Source of the DNA: Blattamonas nauphoetae
Taxonomy: Eukaryota > Preaxostyla > Oxymonadida
Reading direction: 5' to 3'
Length of the DNA: 64,000 bases
Assembly: GCA_033064195.1 (NCBI GenBank)
Contig: JARBJD010000305.1
Location: 23,714-87,713 of the forward strand
In this document: positions 34,903 to 45,648 of the stretch, piece after piece
Position numbering within the stretch: the first letter of the stretch is position 1
Layout of the letters: each line of letters begins with the position of its first letter
Notes under the pieces: generated by a model
The model's input: the letters and a program-made list of their open reading frames with translations, nothing else
Databases searched by the model: none
Told to the model about the DNA's origin: nothing
Position numbers and translations under genes: made by a program

Positions 34903-35641
34903 GTCGAGCAGAGTCGCAATCCGTCTTCGTTCTCCATCTTCACTGACCGAGCAAAATCACACGCACTTCACCAGATCAGCCGACCATCCAGCTTCTGATG
35001 CACTTCACGATTGAGTTGAGGCGTGTCGTGATCTGTCTTCGTTCTTCTTCCTTTCCTCACTTCATGTGCTTTCTTGCTCGTCCCTTCTTCATTCTCGTCT
35101 TCACACTTCGTTTCGTCTTCCTTCAATCCTCGTTTTGTGGAGTGTTTGGCCACTTCACTTCCTTCACTCCTCTTATTTTCCCCTCTTCACTTCAACAACT
35201 GAAACAATGTCAACTTCCTCACCGTTCGACTCAACTATTTCCAACTTTTCTATTTTGTGCCGTTTTTCAGATAAAGTGTTTTGTTCTGGCTGTCTTACAG
35301 CCCCTTCTATCTTGTGTCTCTCACTTCATCACGTCTCCACATTTCACCAGATCATATGTGACTCACTGAGATGGAAGAAAGTCCGAATTTCGTTGGATTC
35401 GGAGATGAAATGCAGGATTATCTCAGAAATTTTCATTCTGGTCCCCTTATCCTGTGTCTTTTTCTGACGACTCCATTGATAGATTGAAGAGGGGATGAGT
35501 AATGAAGGCACATCATCTCAGAAAGTTACAGATTCAATGAGTCAGGAGTTTCAGAAAAAACCTAATTTCTCATCCGCGGGGAACAGGATGTTTTTTTGAG
35601 CCTGGAATAATGGGCCACAATTCTCTTTGATCGCATTCATC
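34903..35641. other. Intergenic, duplicated 3' flank of the receptor genes
   Basis: The first roughly 270 bp are near-identical to 42020-42290 after the next receptor gene, so the duplication unit includes the 3' flank. No gene was seen. An ATG at 35610 corresponds to the upstream start of paralog 2 but runs into TGA because of one missing base. Confidence 0.6.
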
Positions 35642-38600
35642 ATGCTTCTTTTCCACATTCTTTTCATCATATGTTCACTGAACTGTAATTGGGATGATTG
35701 TGGTGACAACACATTACAGCCACTGTCACCAATCCTGGCATCATTCTCAAACTCTGCTCAACATGGAAATGCTGAGGCAGGATCGTTGCTGCTCCCGAAA
35801 GGGAATTTCTTCATATCGAATCATGTGGTGGAATCGAGTGATCTGATGATGACAGGAAATGAAACAAGGATCAGATTCTGGGATGATAATCGTGGAAAGA
35901 AAGAGACTCGCAAATTGGATGGGAATGACGTCGGAATTGAGACGATGTTCGTGTTCATGAACAGCTCGGTTTGTCTGTCGTCATTGGAGTTGGATTGTGG
36001 TGTGGAAGGAGTTGGGACAGCTCGTGTGTTGGGATCGAATGTGGTTGTGTCGTTGTGTTCGATTCGTTCGAACATGGAATGCTCGCCATTTGTGGTTTGT
36101 TGGATGGGAGAGACAGACTGGAGCTCGATCACAGTGACATCGAGTTCTCACGTGTCATCATGCTCTCCTTCTCTTCTTCCTCTGGTTGAGATTTGTGACG
36201 ACTCGATTGGCTCTGGCAAGACTGCACCGAATGAACAATTGGACAGAATTGACCAAAATGACAGAACTGATGGATGGACACCGTCTGTTTCGATCACAGG
36301 CTCTTCGATTGAGTTTGGTGATGGTGATTTGATTTTGGGGACTGGCCCTCTGATTGGGTCACTGGACAGAGCTGGAAATGAAGAAATGATGAAATCTGTA
36401 TCGACATCGTTGGTTGGTTGTGTTCTTGTGAACATGACATCTCGATGCTCATCGGAATTGAGTGAAGTTGGAAGTTGGTTTGGTCAGTCGATTGTTGGGA
36501 GTGTTGTGACATCGTGTTCGAACCATCTTTATGGAACATCGATTCGTTCGCTGAATGGTGGCGGGAGTCTTCTGAGTCTGAACTCCTCCTTCCTCTCCTG
36601 CCTCGTGGACGCCACCAACAACAACATCGCCTACGCAACCCGAATTGAAATCCCCGGCAGCTCATCTTCCTTCTCCTTCACTCTCTGCACGTTCAAAGAG
36701 TGTTCCACGCCGTCTGCACAAGGAGGTGCCATCTACTCCTACGATCGGAATGTCGACTTCTCCATCGACTCTTGTTCGTTTGATTCGTGTTCTGCGGGTT
36801 CAAGAGGAGGAGCTGTTTGCATTGTTTACCTATGGCAAACCAAGAACACGATCACAGTCCAATCGTCGTTGTTCAAGTCTTGTTCAGCTCATTCTGGTGG
36901 TAGTCTGTATGTCACAGAAACTTGCATAACAACCATCTCAGAATGTGTCTTCATGGACTCAGAAGCGCCTAATTGGTGTGGAGCCGTATACTTACACCGC
37001 TGGAGTACCATCTACGGAGGAAGCATCTCAAATAGTCTCTTCGAGAATTGTGCACAAAATGACACAACATCTGGGCATGGTGGAGGCGCAATAGTTTTTG
37101 AAATGTGTTCCTCGGTTCAGCTCACTTCTCTTCTCTTCAAACATTGCTATGCTGCCTCAAACAGAGGTCATCTGATCTATTCTTTCAACGGTTATGCAAC
37201 AATTAGCTCAACAACTTTCTCAAATTGTGCCTCTGATTCACCACTCGCAAGTCTTATCTATGTCTATAACAATTACGGCACAGAAGATCGGAGTGATGTC
37301 ATCTCCAGATCACCAGCCGGAATTTCTCTCATTTCCCTCACTGCCGATGTGAAAGGAACGACAGCTGACGTGGAAGTGACACTGGATCAGGAAGTGGATG
37401 GAACATTGCTGGTTGTTGTGTCGAATATTGATAGAACACGAGAGGAAGTGACAGATGGGATTCCAAACATTGGTCGTGTTTTGGAGTTCTCGATTCCTTC
37501 GTCGTCGTCGATTGGATCGTGTTCTGTGTCGGTTGGTGAGACTGGCCTTCTTCAGACACCTCTTTCCGACTATTTCATCGTCTCTGCCTTTCTTCCTGGT
37601 CACGTCTTTACCCAGCTAACTACTCCCCCGCGAATCAAACCATCGATTATCACAACTCTTCTCTCAGCCTCATGTTCGTTGGATGCGAGCCACACAGAAG
37701 CGACTGTTCATTTTGAAGGAAAAGGATTTGAAGATGGACAATACAAAGTGACATTGCAAGGTGGATCGACAATGGAGGTGGAGTTGAGCAAAGGCCCAGA
37801 TGGAAAATCGACAGGATCGACTTATTTGGGAGTGATTGGATCTGATCCGAAATGGATTGAAGGAACAACATGGATTGTGAAAGAAATGACGAGTGTGTTG
37901 AAGCCGGAAATGTCAATCGAAATCGACCATCCTGTGTCGTTCACGATTCCAAGGGTGGCTCGACTGTCTGAGATTGAAGTGAGTGAACTGGATGCATTAA
38001 CGAAAGGGAAAGTGAGGCTGTCGTTTTTGAGTGTGGAGTTGGAGAAAGGGGTGAAATACACGCTGACACTGGTTGGACAAGACTCAGACAAAAAGACGCT
38101 GACTCGGGAAGTGACAACAACAGTGTCTGGAAATCTTGGAGAGTTGTCTGAAGTCTTGTATCCATTTGAGACAGACCCAGCTGAACAGATGAAATTTGGA
38201 GTGTTGTACAAGGTGACATCGTTGAAAGCGACAGGTCGATCGAATTCAGTTCAATTTGGATTGGTTGGAGTTCAGATGCCTGTGGAGCCAGTTCGTTTGA
38301 CAAAGATTGCAAAGACCGACGAGACAGAGACGTCACTGAAACTGTTGTTGACAGGGTCAGGATTCGTTGTCAGTGAAACATACGCAGTGGAAGTGTCTGG
38401 AGTTGCGACAGGAAGCGGATCGTCGATTGATCACACTCGGACGTTCACAGTTGTTGCCTCTGATGCGACATCAGCGACATCGTCGATACTCGTTCTCTCC
38501 AGCTCTGATCCATTCGCTCTGCAGTTTGGGCAAACATACACAGTGACGAAGATTGACAATGGGACAAACCCTGGAATTGTTGTTGGTTCTCCCTCGTTCT

Positions 38601-41600
38601 CAACCCCTGCACTTCCACCACTTCCTGCTCCAACCCCTCGACTCGCTTCGGCCGTGTGTTCATTGGATGACAGCCACACAGAAGTGACAGTTAGTTTTGA
38701 AGGAACAGACTTTGAAGCCGGACAATACAAAGTGACCTTGCAAGATGACACACCATTGGATGTGCTGTTCAGCAAATCTTCTGATGGGAAATGGATCGGA
38801 TTGACAGATTTGGGAGTGATTGGATCAGATGGGGAATGGATTGAAGGGACAACATGGATTGTGAAAGAAGTGAAGAGTGTGACAGATACGGCACTATTGA
38901 TCGAAATTGCACATCCTGTGTCGTTCACGATTCCAGCTGTAGCTCGGCTTTCTCAGATTGAAGTGAGTGAAGTGGATGTCTCATCGGAAGGGGAATGGAA
39001 AGTGACGCTGTCGTTTTTGAGTGTGGAGTTGGAGAAAGGGGTGAAATACACGCTGACACTGGTTGGACAAGACTCAGACAAAAAGACGCTGACTCGGGAA
39101 GTGACAACAACAGTGTCTGGAAATCTTGGAGAGTTGTCTGAAGTCTTGTATCCATTTGAGACAGACCCAGCTGAACAGATGAAATTTGGAGTGTTGTACA
39201 AGGTGACATCGTTGAAAGCGACAGGTCGATCGAATTCAGTTCAAGTTGGATCGGTTGTTATTCAGATGCCTGTGGAGCCAGTTCGTTTGACAAAGATTGC
39301 AAAGACCGACGAGACAGAGACGTCACTGAAACTGTTGTTGACAGGATCAGGATTTGTTCCGAAAGAAACAAACACAGTGGAAGTGTCTGGAGTTGCGACA
39401 GAAGATGGATCGTCGAATGCTCACCCAAGGACTTTCACAGTTGTTGCCTCTGATGCGACATCAGCGACATCGTCGATACTCGTTCTCTCCAGCTCTGATC
39501 CATTCGCTCTGCAGTTTGGGCAAACATACACAGTGACGAAGATTGACAATGGGACAAACCCTGGAATTGTTGTTGGAACTCCCTCGTTCTCAACTCCTCC
39601 ACAACCTGAGAATCTGCCAGCCACTGCTCGCATAACTAACACCTCTATCGAGGTGAACTCCCAAAGCATCTTGCTGTCAATCATTCTCACTGGCGAACAC
39701 CTTCCTTCAGACTCAACCTTCGTTCTGACACTCAACGAAACAATCACAATCCCAGTTTCATTCACCTCGAGCACGAAAGGAAAGAGCGAGGTTGTGATGT
39801 TGGGGTTGGATGGTAGTCTCGATTTTGGTAAAACATATTCGATCACAGATCTGTCAAATGGAGGACTGAAAGTCATTGCAGATGGAATCCACATCTCAAC
39901 ACCTCCAAAACCAACAGAACTGACACTCTGTGTGTGCTCCGACGATTCTGGTGATGCATCGACGATTCGGAGTGGGGCAGATGTCTCGATGTGTCTCCGA
40001 ATGGAACGAGCGTGGAATCTGGCCTCACAACTCTCGATTGCGAACACGATGATGCGAATTGTGAAACCCGCGTCGCTCTCCACTCCACTGCTCGTGTCGT
40101 CTCTTCCATTCAAACTGACATCAGGAAACATGGATCAATCGCTCCTCTCTCTTTCCCAACCATCGTCGATGACCAATTCGGATGGTTCGCTGCTCTCGAT
40201 CACGAATGGTGAATGTGGATTGACACTCCTCACAATCACCACTTCCTCATCGTCATCGTTTGTGTTCATCTCTGCTCAGTCCTCAACAATCACAATCCAA
40301 ATGTGTTCGATCGAAGGAACAAGCAGCACAGAATGGAACTCCGAAGGATCGATTTGTGGATGGAAGACAGGATTCCTTCATTTTGTTGAATCGAAAACGA
40401 ATCTGTCGTCAGTGACTCTGAAGGGACTTGGATCTGGTGGGATTGTTCAGAAAGGAGGAGAACTGACAATCTCGAAAGGAGAGTTCTCTGACAACGGACA
40501 AACGAACTCATCGTTCCCATCAGCTCGACAGAACATCCACTGCGAGGGAGAGGGAAAGCTGACGATCAGCAGTCTTGCCCAAGGGGATGGAACAAAGAAC
40601 ACTCCATCAGCTTGGATTGAAGCCGACGAGTGCACGATCAGTGGAGATCAAGACATTGTCTCGTCTCCTCTCTTCGTTCCCACTCTCGACTCCGACACTT
40701 CCTCCACGAACTTTGAGAAGAAGTCAAACACGATGCACTTCACAGTGAAAGGAGAGATGCTTGTGCCGTGTGGTCTGGATGTGGAAGTGTTTGAGTGGGA
40801 TTCTTCGAAGAGTGTGAAGGGTGAATCTGCTCTTCTCTCTCTGCACTCGCTGGCAACGACGAAATGGACGTCGACTGAGATTGTTGGTCAAGTGGATCTC
40901 AAAACATCACTCTCGTCTCTCAAATCCTCTCTCGACTGGCGTGGCAGACTGGTGTTTGGAGACAATCGAACAACTTCGAATTCGTTCCTGTTCGCTTCAG
41001 CTTCATCGACAGGAAAAGGGAACATGTCTCAAGGAGGGGTTGCCTCGAAGATGTTGTGGATCATTCCAATTGCCGTTGCTGCCCTTCTGGCTGTTGCCTT
41101 TCTCGTCGTGTTGGTCTGTCTCATTCGAGTTCGTAAAGATCGAAAGCAAAAGTCGGATCTTCTTCTTTCTCACCAAGAGATGGATGCCCAGAATGAAGTT
41201 GACATCGAGAAAGTGGAAGTCACCGATGGAATTCTCCCCAACTCAACTGGTTCTGCTCATCTGTCCTCCCAGGGACTTCAAAAAGGGTTCTCTTATGCAT
41301 CCACAGGAGAGCTGTCGACATTGCTATATGACTCTGACTTGACTGGAGAGATGGTTGATGTGATTGAGCTTGATGGAAAGGAACACACAGCCACGAAAGT
41401 TAGAGCGGTGACCACACTCCATTCGAAACTGCACAAAGAGAATGCACTTCTCCATCCACAACTGATCCAACGACACATCGCTTTCGGATTGTCGCAAGTG
41501 CTGTCCACTCTGCAGACGAAAGACGCTCTCACTCAACTGACATCGCACTGGGTGCTGTTCGACAACAAGGATCGGATGTTCCTTCAGATTGCGAATGGGG

Positions 41601-42019
41601 ACGCGAACAGATTGGGAGTGAGTGGAGCGAGTGGGAAGAAAGGGATTAATGGATCGAACGAGGGATTGCGCTGGGGAGCACCAGAGCAGAAGGAAGACGC
41701 GACACTGTCAGCAAACGATGTGGACGTAGAGAAGGTGTCGGTTTTTCGGCTGGGCCTATTGTTGTGGGAGATGGAGACGGGAGATGTCCCGTTCAAGGAA
41801 GTGGATGCTGTGAACGCGCATCGGCAGGTTGTGAGTGGAATCCGACCCGACCTCACGAAAGTGCCAGACTCGTCGATGCGAGCACTGATCCAGAGCTGCC
41901 TGCACCAGACACCCGAACACCGACCAACACTCGCCACGATTAAACGTGACCTCAACAACATTTCAGCACATGTCACCAGATCTGTCGACAATCTTGTTCC
42001 TCTTCCACTTCACAGTTGA
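35642..42019 (+). CDS. Receptor pseudokinase paralog 3, intact (2125 aa)
   Basis: The start is the ATG at 35642, the first in frame, and gives a short signal peptide (MLLFHILFIICSLNC). Residues about 30-520 form a beta-helix with repeated CSFDSCSAGSRGGAV-like rungs. About 665-1420 are Ig-like (IPT-type) domains with two copies of the super-module (CSLDxSHTE ... MKFGVLYKVTSLKATGRSNS). About 1490-1650 is the second beta-helix (GSICGWKTGF, SARQNIHCEGEG). A TM segment lies at about 1804-1828 (MLWIIPIAVAALLAVAFLVV) followed by basic RVRKDRKQK. The cytoplasmic part (about 1900-2120) is a kinase fold with RWGAPEQ, VFRLGLLLWEMETG and PEHRPTL. HWVLFDNKDRM sits where HRD should be and there is no DFG, so it is probably a non-catalytic signalling or docking domain. 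Ligand unknown. Confidence 0.9.
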   Translation: MLLFHILFIICSLNCNWDDCGDNTLQPLSPILASFSNSAQHGNAEAGSLLLPKGNFFISNHVVESSDLMMTGNETRIRFWDDNRGKKETRKLDGNDVGIETMFVFMNSSVCLSSLELDCGVEGVGTARVLGSNVVVSLCSIRSNMECSPFVVCWMGETDWSSITVTSSSHVSSCSPSLLPLVEICDDSIGSGKTAPNEQLDRIDQNDRTDGWTPSVSITGSSIEFGDGDLILGTGPLIGSLDRAGNEEMMKSVSTSLVGCVLVNMTSRCSSELSEVGSWFGQSIVGSVVTSCSNHLYGTSIRSLNGGGSLLSLNSSFLSCLVDATNNNIAYATRIEIPGSSSSFSFTLCTFKECSTPSAQGGAIYSYDRNVDFSIDSCSFDSCSAGSRGGAVCIVYLWQTKNTITVQSSLFKSCSAHSGGSLYVTETCITTISECVFMDSEAPNWCGAVYLHRWSTIYGGSISNSLFENCAQNDTTSGHGGGAIVFEMCSSVQLTSLLFKHCYAASNRGHLIYSFNGYATISSTTFSNCASDSPLASLIYVYNNYGTEDRSDVISRSPAGISLISLTADVKGTTADVEVTLDQEVDGTLLVVVSNIDRTREEVTDGIPNIGRVLEFSIPSSSSIGSCSVSVGETGLLQTPLSDYFIVSAFLPGHVFTQLTTPPRIKPSIITTLLSASCSLDASHTEATVHFEGKGFEDGQYKVTLQGGSTMEVELSKGPDGKSTGSTYLGVIGSDPKWIEGTTWIVKEMTSVLKPEMSIEIDHPVSFTIPRVARLSEIEVSELDALTKGKVRLSFLSVELEKGVKYTLTLVGQDSDKKTLTREVTTTVSGNLGELSEVLYPFETDPAEQMKFGVLYKVTSLKATGRSNSVQFGLVGVQMPVEPVRLTKIAKTDETETSLKLLLTGSGFVVSETYAVEVSGVATGSGSSIDHTRTFTVVASDATSATSSILVLSSSDPFALQFGQTYTVTKIDNGTNPGIVVGSPSFSTPALPPLPAPTPRLASAVCSLDDSHTEVTVSFEGTDFEAGQYKVTLQDDTPLDVLFSKSSDGKWIGLTDLGVIGSDGEWIEGTTWIVKEVKSVTDTALLIEIAHPVSFTIPAVARLSQIEVSEVDVSSEGEWKVTLSFLSVELEKGVKYTLTLVGQDSDKKTLTREVTTTVSGNLGELSEVLYPFETDPAEQMKFGVLYKVTSLKATGRSNSVQVGSVVIQMPVEPVRLTKIAKTDETETSLKLLLTGSGFVPKETNTVEVSGVATEDGSSNAHPRTFTVVASDATSATSSILVLSSSDPFALQFGQTYTVTKIDNGTNPGIVVGTPSFSTPPQPENLPATARITNTSIEVNSQSILLSIILTGEHLPSDSTFVLTLNETITIPVSFTSSTKGKSEVVMLGLDGSLDFGKTYSITDLSNGGLKVIADGIHISTPPKPTELTLCVCSDDSGDASTIRSGADVSMCLRMERAWNLASQLSIANTMMRIVKPASLSTPLLVSSLPFKLTSGNMDQSLLSLSQPSSMTNSDGSLLSITNGECGLTLLTITTSSSSSFVFISAQSSTITIQMCSIEGTSSTEWNSEGSICGWKTGFLHFVESKTNLSSVTLKGLGSGGIVQKGGELTISKGEFSDNGQTNSSFPSARQNIHCEGEGKLTISSLAQGDGTKNTPSAWIEADECTISGDQDIVSSPLFVPTLDSDTSSTNFEKKSNTMHFTVKGEMLVPCGLDVEVFEWDSSKSVKGESALLSLHSLATTKWTSTEIVGQVDLKTSLSSLKSSLDWRGRLVFGDNRTTSNSFLFASASSTGKGNMSQGGVASKMLWIIPIAVAALLAVAFLVVLVCLIRVRKDRKQKSDLLLSHQEMDAQNEVDIEKVEVTDGILPNSTGSAHLSSQGLQKGFSYASTGELSTLLYDSDLTGEMVDVIELDGKEHTATKVRAVTTLHSKLHKENALLHPQLIQRHIAFGLSQVLSTLQTKDALTQLTSHWVLFDNKDRMFLQIANGDANRLGVSGASGKKGINGSNEGLRWGAPEQKEDATLSANDVDVEKVSVFRLGLLLWEMETGDVPFKEVDAVNAHRQVVSGIRPDLTKVPDSSMRALIQSCLHQTPEHRPTLATIKRDLNNISAHVTRSVDNLVPLPLHS

Positions 42020-43467
42020 GTCGAGCAGGGTCGCAATCTGTTTTTCTTCTCTATCTTCACTGACCGAGCAGAATCACACGCACTTCACCAGATCAGCCGA
42101 CCATCCAGCTTCTGATGCACTTCACGATTGAGTTGAGGCGTGTCGTGATCTGTCTTCGTTCTTCTTCCTTTCCTCACTTCATGTGCTTTCTTGCTCGTCC
42201 CTTCTTCATTCTCGTCTTCACACTTCGTTTCGTCCTCCTTCAATCCTCGTTTTGTGGAGTGTTTGGCCACTTCACTTCCTTCACTCCTATTGTTTTCTCC
42301 TCTTCACTCCCCCAATGACTCATTCGACGTCAACTTCCTCACTATTCGATTCGACCATCTCCAACCAGTTCTTGTTGGTCATCCCATCCCAATTGGGGGT
42401 CGAGTGAGATCCGTGATGGAGTGTCGGAGGTTTATTCTGTTTTTCTCTTTTTCGAGGTTGAGTTTATCAACTGTCTGCTCAGCAGCGCTCTCTCTTATGT
42501 TCATTTCATCACATCATTTTTTTCACTCAAAAATCTATTACTTGGTCTGTTCTCAAAAAAAACACACCTTACTTCCCAAATGATGATAAATAACAACAGA
42601 GACACAACACAAGTGACCCGTTTTCTCTGTTGAGTTTCAGGAATGAAGCTGCCAGTTAGACGACACACTTCTGAAGCATGGAGGAAAAGAATGTAAAGAA
42701 GAGAAGATAATGGAGTGCCTTGTCGTGTATGAACGAAAGTGACGAAGGAAAAAACAATTCATGTGTAATGTGGCAGATCTCGGAGTATTTCACGATATTG
42801 AGCTCACTCTCCTCGTGTTTCGAAAGGGCGCAGTTCTGTCTGTGTTCCCACCACACAGTGTGAACACTCTCGGTGTATGGCTACTCCCTGGCATTTGAAT
42901 AAAAAGGAAAACAGACCCGAGACTGGCGGAGGGAGCTCGGAAACCGTTTTGTCTTTCGACGGTTGGTCCACTGGTTGTTGATCCAGCTCTGGTGGGCAGG
43001 ATAGAGGAGGAGGTTGGGGTTCATAGTATCGTCAGCATTGCTCATTTTGTTGTTGTGGTTGAGGATGAGGTTGATTGTCCTGTGACGGTGGACATGGAGG
43101 AGAGATCTGCTGAGATGGCGATTGTTGTTGAGTGGAGGATTGTCCGTCATGTGCACGATGTGTAGGCAAAGAAGCGAATCCTCAGTTTTTGAAGATTTCA
43201 GTGACACTCCTCGATCATCAAGAAAGACAGAACCAGTTTCAACGCGATCAGACGAGGTGCAGCTTGACACATCTGAAAGAGCGTCGGACGTGGTTGGCAT
43301 TCGACCATCCTTGATCAGAGCTGTGGGTGGAGGAGAGGGTGTTCTGAGAGGAGAGAAAGAGAAAGAACAGCACAGACTGCGCGAAGGCGGCGAGAAGGGC
43401 GGGGTTGGTGGCTGTGATCGAGAGCAGAGCAGCGGGGGAGGTGGATTCCACAGACGACCAACCTTCG
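42020..43467. other. Intergenic with possible exons, no firm gene
   Basis: The first part duplicates 34903-35170. Between about 42880 and 43490 both strands have open frames: minus 42881-43300 (TSDALSDVSSCTSSDRVETG) and plus 43122-43487 (ESSVFEDFSDTPRSSRKTEP). Composition does not decide which, if any, is real. The minus frame could be a 3' exon of the ARM-like gene or a separate small gene. Confidence 0.4.
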
Positions 43468-45504
43468 TCAGAGTGCATCTGCATTGAATGCCTGCTCGAC
43501 TCTGAACAGTTCTGCATAATCGTTGATGATTTGATGAATGCCATCCTCGATCCCCATCACTCTCAGTTCAAACGCATCGTCCCACCCTTCTTCTCTCAAA
43601 AGCACTTCTCGTCTCTTCTGCCGCTCAGGGTTGTTCCGTCTCAAGTCAGATGTTCTAGAACAAATGGCCACAAACACAAGCGCATGGTTGGATTCGGTCT
43701 CCAGGTCGACCATCTTTTGCACTTCCCATTTCACAAGTTCGGACACAAATTCGGTGTCGTAGTCGCCTGAGATGATTTCCATCATGCCTAGGTTCATTTG
43801 GATGTGACAGAGATCAATCTCGAGTTGAGCTGTCTGTTCTTCGTCCAGAATGAGATTGTCCGAATTGTGGAACATGAAGATGATGAATTGCTTGACTGGC
43901 TCGAACACAGATCCACGAATGAGAGGATACTGTTGGAAGTGTATTTCATTATCTCCAATCTGATTAATCATTATGGTGACGAATCTGGTGAGATAGTAAA
44001 GAGTGTCCGATTCCGAAAGAGGAAGAGAAACAAAATCGACTGTTTCAAACATCCTCCGAACAAGATTTGCGGCCATGAACTGTTCTCTTATAAATGGAAA
44101 GTTTACAACGATTCTTAAGATTGCCAAGATGGTGCGGCGTCTGAGAATGTGGCTGTTGAGGTTGAGAGAGTTGATAATGTGATCAGAGAAGGACGGATCG
44201 TTGAGAATGACTGTTTCGAATGAAGATTTGCGAGATTCGGAGAAGAATGGCGTGGATTTGGAAATGGCAGTCCACAAGTTGCAGAGCAGCACTTCACACG
44301 CATGTCGAAGGAGTTCGAGAGATTCAGTCATTTGTGTGTCAACTCGAGAAACCAATGGAGTGGTTGGAGAAGAGTCGGAGGGAAGAGATGCGATGAGATT
44401 GTCGACGTTTGAAATAGTAGTGAGAATCGTTGTGAGAGCGTCTTTGATAATAAGGTTCAATTCTCGAATGATCTTCGAATCAATCTGAATTGATGACAAA
44501 TGATGGAAAGAGTCAATACACACTTCGATTGGCGGAGTTGCTTCCAGAAGAGGAATGGGGATGAAAATCGCAGATGCACAGAAGTTAAGTGAACGCGTGA
44601 CCTTGTCTTGATCATCCTTCGTACGCTGAACGTATTGTGGGAGGTGTGAAAGATCCATTTTGATATCCCTTTGGAATTTTGAGAAAACGATTCGGAGTTT
44701 CTTTGTCAGAGCGGCCAGGAATGAGAGGCCAGAATATTGTTGGTGTGGGGAAGATGATGGGAAGATGGGTGAGGGGAGAAGTGTGAGAGCTGTTGGATCT
44801 CGTTCAATAATATGATACAGATCAGTGAGTGAATGAGTGGCGATTCTGAGATGAGGGAAGAGAGATATTCGAGCTAAAGTTGTGCGAACAGCTTGCGGAG
44901 CCAATGATGTCCCGATTTTGTCGAATGTGGTAATGATGAAGTCTTCGCTTCGCAGAAAGAGTGAGTCGACGATTTCAGGTTCGAAAAAGAGTGATTCCAT
45001 GCAAGAACAACACTGAGAACAATTGAGCAAGATGAAAGAATGAAACAAACTGATTCAAATGCAGCGTATTTAGACCAATCTCCAAATTGGGTGATGACGA
45101 AAGAAGGGATTTCAGAGGAAAGCGAGGATCGAACGAACGAGGGCGATTTCGAATCTGAAAGAAAGCAATATGACATTAATCATCATAAAGAAGAAAACCA
45201 CAAACAAAGAATCTCAATCAACTTCATCAGTTCAGCCTGGAAAGCGAGAAAGAACAAAAGAGAAAAGGAGAGACCAGAAGTCCAGATGAGTGTGTTCCAC
45301 AACACAAAGGGGACATAATTGGACACCAATCATCGAAAGTTTCACCCGATCCACATTCTGAAACACATCAAACACAACCACCAACAAAACGATGAAAAAC
45401 AAAAACGACACACCAGAGGCTACTTTCTGGAACGCTCCAAGAGTTGCAACCTGAATTTCGTCGTCATCACATTGCAATCCTTCGAGAAGTGAAGAGTAAT
45501 TAGT
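43468..45504 (-). CDS. ARM-like helical-repeat protein, spliced (5' exon unresolved)
   Basis: Exons on the minus strand are 45504-45414, 45154-45051 and 45012-43468. The introns are 45413-45155 (GTGTGT...CTTTCAG) and 45050-45013 (GTTTGT...TTCTCAG, 38 bp). Phases join exactly: 91 + 104 nt = 65 codons, then 515 codons including the stop. The first exon starts after TTTGCCTCTCAG, so a further 5' exon is needed; a candidate begins at ATG 45619 (MGSQQSASNGEHIQER) but its phase does not fit directly. The protein is all-helical and leucine-rich without a signal peptide, suggesting cytosolic ARM/HEAT-type folding (LRRRTILAILRIVVNFPFI). A truncated paralog lies at 55485-55855. Function unknown. Confidence 0.75.
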
Positions 45505-45648
45505 CTGAGAGGCAAAGAGAGAAATGGGTAGAAACAATGTAAACAATCTTCAGTCCTCTTTCGCCAGACCTACGCTCCTGTATGTGTTCACCATTCGATG
45601 CAGACTGTTGGGATCCCATTAAATCCTTCCTTGATACAAAAGGTGTGG

